A stretch of DNA of 64,000 nucleotides from Puffinus mauretanicus. Its lineage: Eukaryota; Chordata; Aves; Procellariiformes; Procellariidae. Numbering within the stretch: the first letter of the stretch is position 1; each line of letters starts with the position of its first letter. Below are positions 1 to 14,104 of this stretch, one piece after another. Below the pieces are notes generated by a model that was given only the letters and a program-made list of their open reading frames with translations, had not been told where the DNA came from and did no database searches. The position numbers and the translations under genes were made by a program. The DNA is taken from the NCBI GenBank assembly GCA_023333565.1, contig JAJKFH010000374.1:4464001-4528000 (forward strand), in the 5' to 3' direction.

Positions 1-171
1 TTTGTTATATCTTTGTAGATTCAAAGAGTACATTTGATTACTTATAGAAAGAATATTGGGGTTTGTATTATCATATTTTAATAATCTGTGGCATTTATTT
101 CTGTTACATTGCCTGACAATGAAGTAAGGTTCGCAGGCGCCTCATTCTCAGGAGCATCATGTATATCCTCC

Positions 172-204
172 AAAAAAAAAGGGGGGGGAGGGGGGGAAAA
201 AGGG
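172..204 (+). repeat. Poly-A/poly-G homopurine tract
   Basis: Nine A, eight G, one A, seven G, five A, three G. The G-runs could form a G-quadruplex on the + strand. Such tracts are also prone to length error in sequencing. Confidence 0.8.
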
Positions 205-454
205 TTTATGTTAACTTCCAGTACTGTAGTGGCTGTATTCTGTAGGATAATGTATGAAAGGTTGTATAATTTTGCTAGCAAATAATCTTTGCTTTTAACA
301 ATTAAATACATAAGTAACTGTTTTTAGGATCACCACAGTTTGCATTTTATTTTGAGAAGAGTATATATTAACAGTTTATGTATCTTTCAGTAGATATCAC
401 AGCTCTTTGCAACTATTTATGGAGTAAGTTGCACAGCACTCCCATGAAATGGTA

Positions 455-506
455 GGATATGATTATCCTTGTTGTATGAATAGGGAAAATTCAGATGTGA
501 TAACAT
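455..506 (-). mobile_element. Possible MIR-like SINE fragment, antisense
   Basis: GATATGATTATCCTTGTTGT then GAATAGGGAAAATTCAGATG resembles the reversed MIR core (ATTATCCCCATTTTACAGATGNGGAAACTGAGG-type). Only about 50 bases are recognisable, so this is tentative. Confidence 0.4.
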
Positions 507-2010
507 CCCATTTCCACATTTTGTGCTCCAATTCAGTACCTTTGTGTGAACTGTAGACTGAAGATGGTTAAATTTTCTTTCCAAGTTACCATTTTCAGGA
601 TCAAATCTAATGGGGGAAATCCTTGTGATTAGGTTATGGCTCTAGACGTTTAAAATCAGCTGGAGAGTCATTTGAACCTAAGTTGATTACATTCAGAGAG
701 CAGGGAGTGTGCATGCCCCTCATCAGCAATGACAGTGGGAGACTTGAGTAGCTTCTCCAAAAATGAATTTGGAGTGCCCTGAAGCCCTCAAGGCTAAACC
801 AGACCTTCCTTCCCACTTCCTCCTTGTGATGTGCAAGTCCTTGCACTACTCAGAGAGACAAGTTCTCTTTGGCTGATGGAGGCACAGGAGTGGAACAAAT
901 GGAAACTGAATTAAGGGAGGATGCAATACCAAACGTTAACCAAACACCGAGGGAAAATTGAGTGAGAACTTGAAATTGTAAACCATGATATGGAGTGATT
1001 TATGCTCAGAATTGCACTCTGCACTTGACTAATATTGAACTGTGAGCAGTGTTCCACTACTGATTAGGAAAGGGGTCCAGGTATACCTATGCCATCAACA
1101 GAGGGAAAAGTTAAATCAATGAAATGTTCTGACTTCCTTCCTCAACTTCCATGTAAATGGGAGATGAAACATCAATAGTGTCAAACATTGTTTCTTTATG
1201 GCCAGTGAAGCTGTTTGACCCCTAAAAGTTCATCTGGCTAGGAGAGGAACTATAGCATCCACCTCGATCTGAAAACGCATGATGGCTGTAAAGCAGAAAC
1301 AGCTTTTTAGTGAGAATTTCTGGTCAGACCACGGATACCACAAAAAACTCTGTAAAAGTATCAAGGAAGCTAGAAGTGAAGATGCAAAATCGAGAATAAA
1401 TTATATGTCCAAGATGCTTTTGCTTAACTTTAGAGATGAGAAGAAGCAGAAGTTCCAGTGCTGTGGTAAAAAGCTCTGAATAGGCAGATCAGATTGGGCA
1501 AGAGTCCCATTTTTTCTATGTTTATTTTTCCATCCTTTCCACCTGAAAGGACCTTGTTTGTGAGATCTACTATGTTTATCACAGGCAGCAACAGTAAATG
1601 GATAAAGACAGGCAGGATAATGATTGATCTCTGAAATGGCTCATTTTGTTAACTAAATTACAGGTTGTGCTGTGGACAGAGACAGCTGGCAGGCAGTGTT
1701 GCCCAAGCACCAACCCTCACAGAAAGTGAAATATGTACTTGCCTTTCATTAGTGCACACGGTATCATTATCACCATTGCCATCGCGACAAATGTGATGAT
1801 TATATGTGTCCCCTGAGAACAGCTGCAGACAGAATGGGTGGACTGAGGAGTGAAACAAGCTACCCTGCTATCAGGAGCTGTTCAGCCTGCAAACAAAACT
1901 GCAGATATTTCAGTAAGAGGTCAGACAATTCTTGGGTGAAGTTTGCGGTTGTCTAGACTTCTCCCATTCTGGGATCTCTGAGCAGTCTACAACTGTTTAA
2001 TAAAAACATT

Positions 2011-2134
2011 GTTGTTCTCATTTGAAAGAAAAAGAAATTGGGGCAAAAATGCTATTATGCTTCCTGCAAGTTACACAGCAGGTCCCTTCCAGCATGAGGG
2101 GTAGGATGAAGATCTTCTGACCTGCAGCTCTCCA
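2011..2134 (-). mobile_element. MIR-like SINE, antisense
   Basis: In order: GTTCTCATTTGAAAGAAAAAG, AAATTGGGGCA, GCAAGTTACACAGCAGGTC and GATCTTCTGACCTGCAGCTC. This is the order of a reversed MIR (core, then the …AGTCACACAGC… segment, then the …CCAGGTCTNCTGACTCC… head). Diverged but collinear. Confidence 0.65.
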
Positions 2135-5100
2135 ATTCATTTATTAAACCATGATTCTCTTTACAAAAACAGATGACTTGCTGTTTCGCAGTCACTGGAG
2201 TAAATGCTCCACCAGCTGTCCCCTTTTACCTGGTGAGCAGTGATGTGCTACTGGTGTTTTCAGGAATGGATCCAATTAGAATCTTCCCTCAAACTGTAAT
2301 AAATCCTGTGAGCAAGAGTGATGTGATGCTTGCAAAAAGAGAGCATGAGGGAAGCTGTTTACTTGTCTTACTGTTTAAGTTAACACTTTTCTCTAATAAC
2401 TATGAAGGGTGAAGGAGCTTCTTTTCAGTGCATTTTGGCTGAGATAGGTGGGCCTAATTTTGAAAAATCAGGCTGAGCATTTACTGCTTAAGAAAACAGT
2501 ACCCAAATCCATGATGAAAACTTGTAAGAAGTGCCCCTATATTCAGAATGCTGATTTTGAATGCAGAACTATTATCAGCCTGTTCCATAAGGGCATTTCT
2601 AGGCCAGTAACTTTTACCAAGCAGAGCCAACAGAGAAGAAGCAGCTCCCTGTTTGGACTCTTGCAAAAGTTTCTTTCTAAGCACTATCAGTTCATCGTAT
2701 ACTCTGGAGCACAAGAGTCTCTATTTTTGGTTTCTTAAAAAGTAAATTGCATCCTTAGAAACTTCTGTTATCTTTTGTATAAATGTTAACTCCTAATGCA
2801 ATGGTCTCAATAATATTTTGTAGCAAGTGTGGGCCTAGATTATGATCGAGTGTTGTGTTAAAAAAGAAAGTAAATTGATATCTTAGTTTCATTAGTTGTC
2901 TGTTAATCAGAAAAGATGAATCAAAGGGCTTGACTTACCTTCTCAGTTTTGTACATTATTTTGTATATCTCTTTTGTATATTTTCTTTCCTATTTTAAAC
3001 TTTCCCAGGTTGAAGTATTTTAAGTTTTTTGAGACTTTCCTATTAGAAAAGTCTCTGTATAGCTCTCCTAATTTTAGTTTCTAATTAAAATCTAAGTCAT
3101 TCCCTTGAAACTGTAGGATTATGTTGCATGATAGCAATGTTGTATTGTGTTGCAATCTGGTTAAACTTTGGTAAGCAATGTTGATCATTGTCTGTGCTTC
3201 CTAAGTTGTTATTGGCATACATAACTTTTTCCTTTATCGTGCTGGAAGAATATTCAATGTTAACACTCCAGCAGCCAACAGAAAGGGAGCTTGCAGAATT
3301 GCCCTTCTGCTGTTAAAAAAAGGGTGTACCTGTATTTATGCAGAAGCTTAACCTGTATTGTGTGGAGACCAGCTAGCGTGACTGTCAGACTGGGTGCACG
3401 CTGGTCAATCCTATGAGCTGTGTTTGGAACTGTGGGTGCTGAGCAATTCTGAGATCAGGGCTCCTGCGCACACAGCCTGCCTAGCATTAAAAACTGATGG
3501 GTCTGGCCCCATGAGTATTGTGGTGATGGTTCAGGCTAACTGAAAGGTCCCTTCTGTCATGCTGCTTTGCTAATCTGTTTCTATATCTTATTTTCCATTT
3601 AACAGTAAAATTAATGAAGTGAAAAACAATACTCATCCTCAGAGCTTAGCTATTACCTTAATTAAAAAGAAAATATTTAACATGACATTGTTAAGGTCAG
3701 CATGCCCAAATGTAACCAACTGTAACTTTGAAATACCATTTAAAACATCTTTAATTTGGCACTCAGGAAAGTTGCTGATTTAACAATCCAGGAAACTCGC
3801 GTCTGATCACAAGCACTGTACCTTTAGTAGCATGAGTCATTGCATCTGTTCTCTTTTTCATCTATCTCAGACACCCGGTAGAGGCACTGATCTATGCTAG
3901 CAGTAGTATTTTGGTACATGGTGTTGATGTTTTTGTGGGTCTGCCTCCTCCTTTATTTCCCCCATTTTTCCTTTTCATAGCTTTATGAGAGGCTCTTCAG
4001 GAAGGAGCAATTCAGATTATTGTTCCAACCCTAGTATACAAGACAAAAAGCACTATGCTCTGCTATAACTTATAAGTGACATACACAAATGGAACTGCAG
4101 AATGTTTTTCTCAAAATTGATTGTCTCAGCAAGAAAAGTACACATAAACCCATAGTCAAAAAAGGGAAATATTCTGAGATGTTAGTGGTCAGGACCTGGT
4201 ATTGTGGCTTACATTGTTTCTGGAAAGTGACTGATCTGGATATACTAGGGCTGTTTGAGTTGGAGAGAAAATAGTTCAGCTTTTTGACAATGAAGAGTGG
4301 AAATCTTTGATTTGCGTTCAGTTAGCCAATGTGGCAGGGTTAAGTGCAGGTTCCATTTGTGTGTCAATACAATGATAGAAAAGTGGCTTTTGCAAATAAA
4401 CCACAGGTATATCTCAGAAAATAATGTAGTATACCCAATCCTCAACTGCTAACGGGGTTAAGAAGACTCAGAGGATCAATTTAAAGCAACAGTTTTCAAG
4501 CCAAATATGTTTCTAGATAAACATCACTGAAGTCAAAGGAATGGTGCCAGGATTAAACAATGCCCTTCCTTTCTAGTTAGCAGTTGAACTCAATCACACA
4601 GGTAATAAAAAAAGATCACAGTTCTTTTGTAGCTGTTTGGTAGACTCCAGCAAATGAGTTAGAGTCTCAGCCCAATTGATAATGGTTGGAAAATTGCAAA
4701 TCCTCAAAAAACAGTCTGTATTGTATCTTACATGTCTATAAAATTATCCAGAAAAATGGGGAGACACTTAGTGCTACACAGGAGACACTTGGCACAGCTC
4801 CTTCTCTATTGCTTTGATCTGGGTCGAGACGTAGCTGCTGGTTTTTTGATTTCCCTCATCAGTTTTTTCTTTTCTTTCTTAAATGCAGCTATTGCTATTA
4901 ACCTTTCTCACAAAACCAATAAAGCTTCTTTCATGCTTCCTTCCCATTTCAGATCATTCTGTTGATGAAGTGTTTGCTAGAAAAGAGGGCAAGGCTTTCA
5001 TGTTCCCTTTTCTTCTTGAAACCACCTACCTAGTTTCACAAAAAAAGAAAGAAATGTAGTCCTGGAGGCTGGGGGAAGTGTATGCATCTAACACCACCTT

Positions 5101-8100
5101 GAGGGTTGCAGAGCTGTTAACCACTGACTGTGATGCTGAACCCGCTACATTAGGATGGCGTCCTTAAATGTTTAACATGCAATATTAAAAACAAAATAAT
5201 CCCCAAACAATCCAGGACTTGGTCACTTGAAAGAAGAAAGTGCATCATGGTAAAAGTGAATTGATAAGTGCATTTTAAAAAGCACCAAAACACTGCAAGA
5301 TCCAAACAACTTTGCCTGAAGAAATTATATTCAAGTATTTTTCTTCTATTCCATTGTTGTAGTAATGGCAGACAAAAATGTCGGGTTCTGTCAGAAAAGA
5401 ACTGTATGAAACTGCTAGGCTAACTTGAAGAATTAACATCACATTTAGAGTGTGACTTTCCCTTGCCACCATGTAGCACATGCTTCAGTGTCAAGAAGAG
5501 CCCTTATTAGAAGGATGGCAATGTTATCTCCTGGGATATTAATTCTTCTCATTTGTCTCTTGAGATAACACTGCCCAAAGTTTGGCAGGGAGATTAAGGA
5601 AGGCCAACCTCTCTAGCAATACCCATGACTGCACTGAGTAAATACTGTATACTAAAAAAGATTATAATGATGTGTCTTTTTTAAGATAATAGTGGAGCCC
5701 ACTAGTTACCAGTTCAAAGTGGTTATGCTCTGCATGTAATTCCAATTTGAGAAACCCACATATTTCATTGTGTGGGAAAGGTATAAATAAATAAACAAAC
5801 GTAATAAGGCCATTTTTTATCTGGACATATTTTTAGAGTTCGAACATTTTCCACTGAAACTAACTTTTGTTGCTGCTTTAGAAAATTGTGTCTTCAGATC
5901 AAATAAATATCTGAAGTTTAGGCTTATAAATTGTAAGAACATTTCTGCTTTATCTCATTTTGTCATCTTTTCTGCTTTCTTTTTTTCTTCAAAGGAAAAG
6001 GGAGGATGAAAATAAAGATCAAATGGAAGAATAAATGATATGTCTAGAAATTCAAATGTTCTAACAAAATTTGGGTAATTACATAAATCCACTGTAATCT
6101 TTTTATTAATTTTTCATTTTTCTACAGACAATCTGAAAAGTTTAAAAGCCAGTATAATGTGTTTTCTTTGATATCGTTGATATTTTTCTTTCAAAACAAA
6201 GCTGAAATATTGAACTAGCTGTTGTGCTCCCTGAAGTATTCTGGCCATTCATTGATCGTCTCACACACTGGGACAGTTCTTGGTTAATGTGTGAGGCTCG
6301 ATGGTGAGAAGCTGTGCAAACCCTTCTGAAACTTTCAGAGCCCTGACGTAGGAATTTGCTGTGCATTCAGGCTGTCATTTGTATCCATCTATTTAGGGAG
6401 ATTGTAATTAGGTTAACTTGTGTTCCAGTGTGAAAAAAGACCATCATGATATCATGATACAGAGCCACAATCTGCTTGTTTTATTCAGCCTTAAAGCTAT
6501 AGTATAGGTTATGTCTGCATGTGGGCTGGTGTTACTTGGATTTCCTGGGACTTCTTTCACTTACGTACTGCATTCTGCTTTGGTATAAGAGCTTGAATGA
6601 TGTTTGGTGGATCAGCATAAACTTTTTCATATTACTCATTCCCAAAAACTGTATCCATTTTCTGAAGGAGAGTCTTCAATTATTAATATTGTAATGAGGT
6701 ACAAAGCAATTTGAGGATAATGATATTTACTCAGAGGAGCAGTGAGATTCCACAGAGATGAACAGGAGCATTGTAAAAAGCAGACACATTCTATGTCATT
6801 GCATTTTCTCCTTTTCTGGTCTTTTTCCTGTAATATGAGAAAACCTAGAACATAAGATAGCTACAAACACAGGGAATCCATGCCAGCATTCCTTATTTTC
6901 TTTTTCTGAAGTGCTCCCACATCCATACACACTGTCTGCTTTGTTTTGTTGGTATAGTTTTCTTTATACTGTAGCCTGAGAAGGCTGTGTCACTAGCATT
7001 GTACACCAATTTGCAGAATAATCGTTTGGATCCTGAAGATGTGTATTGTCCTCAGGTGCATTTCTTTGTCTGTGAAAGCCAGTGCTCTAAGAGGTAAATG
7101 GCTCTTTTGTGAGAGTAATTTTCACTATTATATAATTTCTGATGTATTTATTTTTAAACTGGCAGCATTAAAGTTTCTACTCAGCTGCTTGGTAGTTGCC
7201 CTTTAAAAAGTTCTCGAAGGCCATAGTCTATCCATAGTGTAGATATAGCAGCGACATTGAAAGGAAGTGGCTACTAACTCTTTACACTATCATGCATGGA
7301 CATAGGCAGGCCCATCAGTAAGGTTGAGAAAGCAGGTAATTTTTAATGATCTATTCAATTTGCTTATCAAGAGGGTCAACTAAAACCAGCTTCTCCTCTT
7401 TTGATGTAAACATTCAGAAAATATATCACAAAGTGTTTGGTGAAATCATTCTGAGATTTTACCAGACTTCAGAAAAGCCCCTTCCTGATACAGTGGAGTT
7501 TGGGTCTTCTTAAATGAAGAGGATGAAAGATGCCAAGAGGAATGAAACAGGGAATCTACTGGGAGAAGAAACAAGTCCAAACTTTGATATGACAAGAAGG
7601 AGAACTATGTGAGAAGAAAGGTTATCCAAGATTAGTGTTAAAACTGTTCAGGAGAAAATGAAATGGCAATAAACTTTTAACCCCACAGAAACCTCGGTCA
7701 CAGCTAGCGCAAAAGATTAAGACCTTGGCTTCAGTGGCCAGGTGCCTCTGTGATGTACAGAGTATCCTATTATTCTCTAAGGCCTGGCATGCATACTTCT
7801 ATGTGCCTTACCATTGAAGCTGTAGTGAGAGTCTTGCTCTAGGGACAGCTGCCGATCTCCATCACCTTATGCTTCTGTGTATCCCACCAACCAAAGTGCC
7901 CAAATGACCGTTTTCTAAAGCACTTAGTTATCCAGGCTGTGGTAAGGTTTTCAAGGAACAAGCAGTATTCACAGTGTTTTTTGAGATTTTCACCCAGGCC
8001 AGCCTCACCAACTGACTGGTTGCTGCCTGGATGCCGGAATGGCTGTTGTCTTTAGCCCCTTTCCAGTTAAGGCTTCTTGGCTGCCTCTTTGCAGGCAGAG

Positions 8101-10084
8101 GCAAGCAGTAGGAATGGAGGTGTGATCCTAGAGATCTGGGTAAGGTGTAGAGGTGCAGAAACTAGGAAGGCGGTCAACAGTTCAATCTGTCACACTGGCT
8201 TGTTAGCCACCATGATACTTTGGTTTTAATTCCTTTTATCACTAGTCTGCTATATCTGCCTTCCAAGCCCAAACTCCCATACCATATGTTGCCAATACTG
8301 TCCTCCATCTGCATGAAGAACAGCCGCAGACAACAGCCATAATAGCTGGCCAGAGACATTCATCACCCTTATCCCTCCTTTAGTTTGTCTTTCATACAAT
8401 CAGCCTGTTACAATTTAATTGACTCTCCCAATCAGCTAGTCAGGTGGGTAGATTGTGTTGGAAGGAGAAAAGTTGGGGAGTTGGGGCTATAGTCATATCA
8501 TTGCAAAAAGACAAGATAAGGCACATCTTGCTCTTATTTCCCTAAACAAAATGGCAGTTCTTTAAAATTTGATTTCTAAAGGCTATGATATTTTGTGCTG
8601 AACATACAGTATCAAGCTCAATCCTTTTTCATATCTGGGTCCTCTGTAGGGCTTTCTCCTGAATACAAATGTGACGGTTTGACCTATTAATTTCAACAGC
8701 ATGCTGAGAAAATAATGAATGAGGAGAAGGACTCTGTTCTTGTACTTGGGTAATATTTACTGAGTGTCGCCAAGTGCTGGACAAAGGCAAGAAAATTTTT
8801 GCTTCCAGTATGTAAGCGCAAACAGTATAGTCTAAATCACAACAGTCCTGTAGCTCTAAATTCCATTGGCTATTTCAGTTTAGTCACAAAAACTCTGCCC
8901 TGATCAAGGAATAGACATCTTAGGGCTGTTTCTGTACTGGTCTTACCTCCTATGCCCTGAGCTGCCTTTACCCCGGTGCTCCTAATGGTAGCTACAGCAA
9001 TTTATAAATAGAGGGTTGTCTGTAAAGGAGGTCCTTTGTCTTTTCCTGAAGGCCTGATGAAACATAACTGCTTCCACAGAGGTTAATGTGAATGAGTGAG
9101 TGGCCATAAGAAGAGGGAAGCTGAGTCAAGGAGTGCATCCTCATGCTTAATTCACTTGTGTTTCTCTCCCACTGATTTCAAAGTTTTAGAGAATCTAGAG
9201 AACCCTCATTATCTAAGGGCAGCTGGGATTGCAATAGGATTAGGCTCTCAGCACAGTCCTAAGAAAGCAGTTTCCTTTGATATATTGGTTTTCCTTTCAC
9301 ATCTCATGATTTTTTTCCTGGAAGGTACAGAGGAGAAGATACCAGAAAGAGGTACAGAAGCTAAAATTGTGAAATTAATCTTCTCCTTACTCTCTACTCT
9401 TTCCCACACCTACTATGCCAAAAAATTAGTCCTGGAACTACTTCAGCTTTCTGTATGACATCCATTCCCAATAACTAAGTTTCAATTTGACATCAGGAGT
9501 TCTGATCTAACTAACATAATACAAACTTAGGGTCTCTGGCTGATACCACTTTGACAGGCAGCTTTACAGTAAGCAAATCCCACAATACAAAACAAATATG
9601 CACCTAGCCAAGTCGTAACTTTTTCTCAGTGGCCCATCTTAATTCAGTAAAATTCTCATCTTTTCTCTGTAGGAAAATTCAGCCTCGGTGTAAGGTGCTG
9701 TTCCCAACAAGATTCAGATGCAGCCTTTTGACTTTTGGTGAAGATGAACGTAAAATGCCTTTGGGATTGGAGGGGGAAAAGTACCACTCTGGGGGTAGAG
9801 GTGCTCAGGTTGAAGGGCCTAGAAATGGGCACCACAAAATACTAGACAGAGATCCCCCAACAGTGGATCGTGGAAAAATATGCATTGAGCTAGATATAAA
9901 GGCTGTCAAGGGAAATGGGAGGATTCTATGTGAATTTATTTAGTAGTTAGTGCATCCTACACATGTAAAACATGAATGTTTGAAGTGTTCTTTGGCAGCA
10001 AAGTCAAGGTAATGTAAATGACAAGGTACTGACCTAAGAATTAAAGGTCTTTTAAATTATTTGGTCTGTTCTCGTAACCTCTCC

Positions 10085-10198
10085 TGGTTCCTGCAAAATT
10101 TTGGCAAGTCATTTCTCTTTCTCTCTGCTTTCCAACATGCAAAGGGTACTGGTGGCCTCCTTTGTGAGCTGTATTCAAAAGCACTATATGCTGCTTTT
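10085..10198 (+). mobile_element. MIR-like SINE fragment
   Basis: TTTTGGCAAGTCATTTCTC, TTTCTCTCTGC, TTCCAACATGCAAAGGGTAC and TTTGTGAGCTGTATTCAAAA are collinear with the forward MIR core and 3' end. Short open frames overlapping this stretch are not genes. Confidence 0.5.
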
Positions 10199-12404
10199 CT
10201 CTTTTTCCGTCGCTGTCTACTATTCCACTGCTCCTTACCAAGTAGAGCTCTGTCATAGAAAGTTATTAAAAACTGCAGAGAAGTAAATTATTTTGGGTAA
10301 TTAGGGTATTTTCATTAGAAATATAAGTTTCCTATACTGCAATGCTCATGTACTGTTCCTGTATATTGTAATCTGTATTTTCTACTGCATCCAAAATCTT
10401 AGGAAACCTCTTTGATTCAGGATTGGAAAAGCCTTCTGCTGGACTCCAGCCATATCTCAAAAGCCACATTACACTTGCTTTAAAAAAAATCTGCAGTTTA
10501 AAAAAAGCAAGCTTTGAAAAGCTAGAAATAAGCTGTTATTGAATCCAGGCACTGTTTGTGTTTACATGTACTCATATTTTCCTCATTATCTTGTCTGAGT
10601 GGAGAGGCCTATTGAACCTTAGCTCAAACCTCTTGCTTGTCTGGTAAAGACTACTAACTACTCTGTTTACAATATGCTGTTGATATTATATAAAGTTCAT
10701 GACATCTGTTTCATAGATTTCAAAAGGAACATAGAACATAGATCCTGGTTGCATTACGTTCTATTAGAATCCCATAAAAAACCACACTGAAAAAGGAAAA
10801 TATAGTATTATATAGTGCTTAGTCATATAATACCTCTGAGTATGTATTTTGGGAACACTCTGAAACCCTACAATACTGTTTATCATTAAGGGTAGAAGAG
10901 AGTTTACAAACAAATATACTCTAGGCAAAACCAAGTTTAATTGGATTAATTTTGTCCGAAGCCTTTTCAGCCCTTGCACTTCTATATCTACTGTGCTTGG
11001 GTTAATTGGATGGTGGCAAGCTGATATTTGTGATCACCTTTCCTGTCAGACAGCAGTGTCCTTTTTTAGTGCCATCTTCTTGACAAGCGCTCACTTTTCT
11101 GCGGGTTATGGGTTGAGACAGACAGCCCTGATTGCTATTACAGAGTGATATATGCTGTGCCTTCAGCCCACAGACATCTCACAATTGTACCAATGCTCTT
11201 GATAAGGAAGCCTAGTAGTTATCACACTGCCTGTAAGGATCAGATCTTTGATGCCATATTTTGTGTAACTGCCACTTTAGCTTCTGTCAGCGTAAATTGT
11301 TGGCAATGTTACCCAGTGGATTAAAACTCCAAGGGAGACATTGTGAGATGGATGCAGATATTTTCTCCTGGAAGATTTCTGCTTTTGAGCAAGTTGCTTG
11401 TTCTTGTGCCCTACTAAAATCTGACTTGCTGCTGCAGTCATTTCTTTATTGAGTGGATGTGATATTTTAGCAGCTGGTCACATTTTTGTCTGAAGAGTGA
11501 GTTACATGGCAGCACTTAGAAACAGAAATGTAAAGGCCTGCTTTTAATCAGCCAACTTCTCTAATGCAGGAGGAGTGCAGCAGCTCGGGGATGCTTTGAG
11601 TTTAAAATGCAGCACACAGTGTGCATTGGCTCAATCCTTTAGAAAAACAGAAGCCAACATCAACATTCAGAACTGTTCCTATTTCTGCCCTAATCCAGAA
11701 TCATATCTAAAAGGTATCATTTCACAAAACTTTCCAGGATATACTATTAATATTTTCAAAAGGCACTGTCGGAATGTTTAATCCTAATGATAGTTGGAGT
11801 TCATACCATCAGATATGGCAGGTTTTCATGATGAGTATTGTAGGTTGGGGGAACAAATTAGCCATCTGAATAAGGTATTTGCTAGTGAACCAATGGACAG
11901 TATTGCTTTCTTAGCTCATTTTGCATTCTGTTTCCCTAGGAAACGCCCCTTTTCAGCCTGCTGCTAATTTCTGTTTCTTTACTTGCATTATGATATCCCT
12001 ACATGACAGGGATTAACAGCCTCATGGCTGGAGCTTCACCAGCTGTGTAACAGCAATTTTTTTCCACAAATTGTGTGGCGTAAGCACACCTGCATGTATT
12101 TCTTGTAACATTTTACCACCTGGTAATTGACTGGCAGTGTATTGGTGCTTTCCTAGGTCACGGGAAGAAAAGATTTATTTGGATATACAGTCTTAGGTGC
12201 TGAATAGCACAGAAACAAGCCTTCCTTTTAAGACCTCTGAATATCACTGATTACTAGGCTTTGCTCAGCGGGTGTCAGATTTAACTAAGAGCAACTAGAT
12301 GTGCCACAGTGTTCCCCAGATTTTGAGGAAATGGGTTTAGGATGAGCTTAGTATAAGCCTGGTCATGGTAATGATGATACTGTAGATCAGGATACTCTGC
12401 TTGA

Positions 12405-12625
12405 TATTAATTATTTGTACTGCAACAACATCTGGAGGCCCCACTGGATACCAGGGCTCCACTGTGGTAGATAATATACAAATACACGGTTTGATAAGTC
12501 TGTGGCTTCACAGTATAAAAAGACAAAATGGAAGGAGAGAAACAGAAGTGGCTTGTTCAAGGTACAGCAGAGCAGCAGTAAAAGCAGAAAAGAAATCTTT
12601 TCTGTCTTTCAACCATGTACTGTAA
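12405..12625 (-). mobile_element. MIR/CORE-SINE-like element of the amniote type, antisense
   Basis: TTATTTGTACTGCAACAACA, GGAGGCCCCACTGGATACCA then GGGCTCCACTGTGGTAGATA, ATACAAATACAC, GAAACAGAAGTGGCTTGTTC then AAGGTACAGCAGAGCAG and a terminal TTTTCTGTCTTTCAACC are collinear with a widespread sauropsid SINE (recalled as TTATTTGTATTGCAGTAGCA, …GGCCCCA…, …CAGGGCTCCATTGTGGTAGG…, …CAGAGAGGTGAAGTGACTTG…). This is the best-preserved old SINE in the window. It spans a 74-codon open frame which is therefore not a gene. Confidence 0.75.
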
Positions 12626-14104
12626 CTAGCCTCGATTACCTCTATGAGTGAGTAAAATTGGGACGGTTTCAAACTGGACTGATGGTATCACCTTACATGA
12701 AATATGGAAACCTCTGGTGCCAAATTAATTCCTAAGTGTGATTCTGTTGATATTGTGTATTAACGTTACCTAAAAACCTGCAGTGTTACATAAAGCTCTT
12801 ATCAGGTGCAGGGTATCTGGGCTGAAAAAACCAAGCAGCTTCCGTATCTCATACATGCTCGTCTTTGGCCGAAATATCTTGTGTGTGATGTAGTGCTTAA
12901 TTAATCACTCCTGACCCTGGTAGAGTTGTCACAGAATTGAGCTTCTTGTCCATTTTTTTGGTCAGGATAGTTTTGCTTGTAAAAGAAACTTTTATTAGAC
13001 AAAAGGCAAAGATTGAAAGAGGGAAAGACAAAGGGAGAGAAGGAGATAAGGTAAGAGAACTGCAATTTCACATCCCACTGGTAACTCAGTATTTCTGTGA
13101 TATTTTGGTCAAAAAAAAAAATTTGAAGAACAGGAAAGAATAAGATGTACTTTGGTAGCACTGTATTGCTGTGCTACAATTTCTTGTAATACGGACCATT
13201 AAAAAAGTATCATCTAATAGTGTGTGTCCCACATAAAGAGTCAACTGGCAAAAAATGAAGGGCAGTTTGGAAAGCTTGGTGAGCTCTTAACAAGGAAATT
13301 GGTATACATTTTACTTGAGCTAAATAATGTAATGTGTCTCAAAACAAAGAGTAGAGGTCATCTTTCAATACAAGGGACACTCCCAGAGAGCACTCCTGAA
13401 TAAGACTGTTGGTCATGGTGAATAAGCCTCAAATGTGAGCTGCCCTGGTAAGATTGTGGCTAAAAGATAGGATGTGATCTTTGAACATAAAAACCAAAGT
13501 GGTTGTGTAATTTCTGTAAACTAAAGTTAAAAATTTCTCGTGTCTACATTTGAAGACAAATATTAGTAAACTGAAGGAGTTTCAGGGCCATGGGGAAGAT
13601 TAAATGAAGAATTGGAAAACCTGCGTTCAAGTGAGAAACTCAGAGAGCTGAGTGGTTTTCCCTTATGCTCTGTAAAGCTGGGGGGAGAGTTTGTGGTCAC
13701 AGGAAGATGAAGCTGGAACCTTAAGTCATCTGCTCTAGCATTTTCTTGTTTTGATGCAGGACTAAATACAGCAGCCTGGCCATGGCAGATGTTTATCTAA
13801 ACTACCCTTTGTAAACCTTCAGTGAAAAAGATTCTCATTAAACTTTGCCAGTTTCAGTGTTTCACCATTTTATAAAATGAATAAGAATCGGTAAGAACCT
13901 TCAAGAAAATTTTGACTTGATCACAGTCTTACAAGTCATTTATAGAAGTATGGTGCTAGATGGTTTTTCAATATAGCAAGTAAAAGTTAAAAGAAAAGGT
14001 GGTGATCTGCTTTCGAGGAACTGCTGAGTCAGAGGTTATATTCACATTGTTGTATTCAATGACTCTTGATTGACTTTCCTCCCGTGAATTTGTCTACTTT
14101 TGAA

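Noticed and set aside
1279..1479. Lys-rich 66-codon open frame
   Set aside because: Composition follows A-rich DNA; no homology recognised and no splice sites around it.
12401..12625. 74-codon open frame
   Set aside because: Lies wholly within a MIR/CORE-SINE-like repeat.
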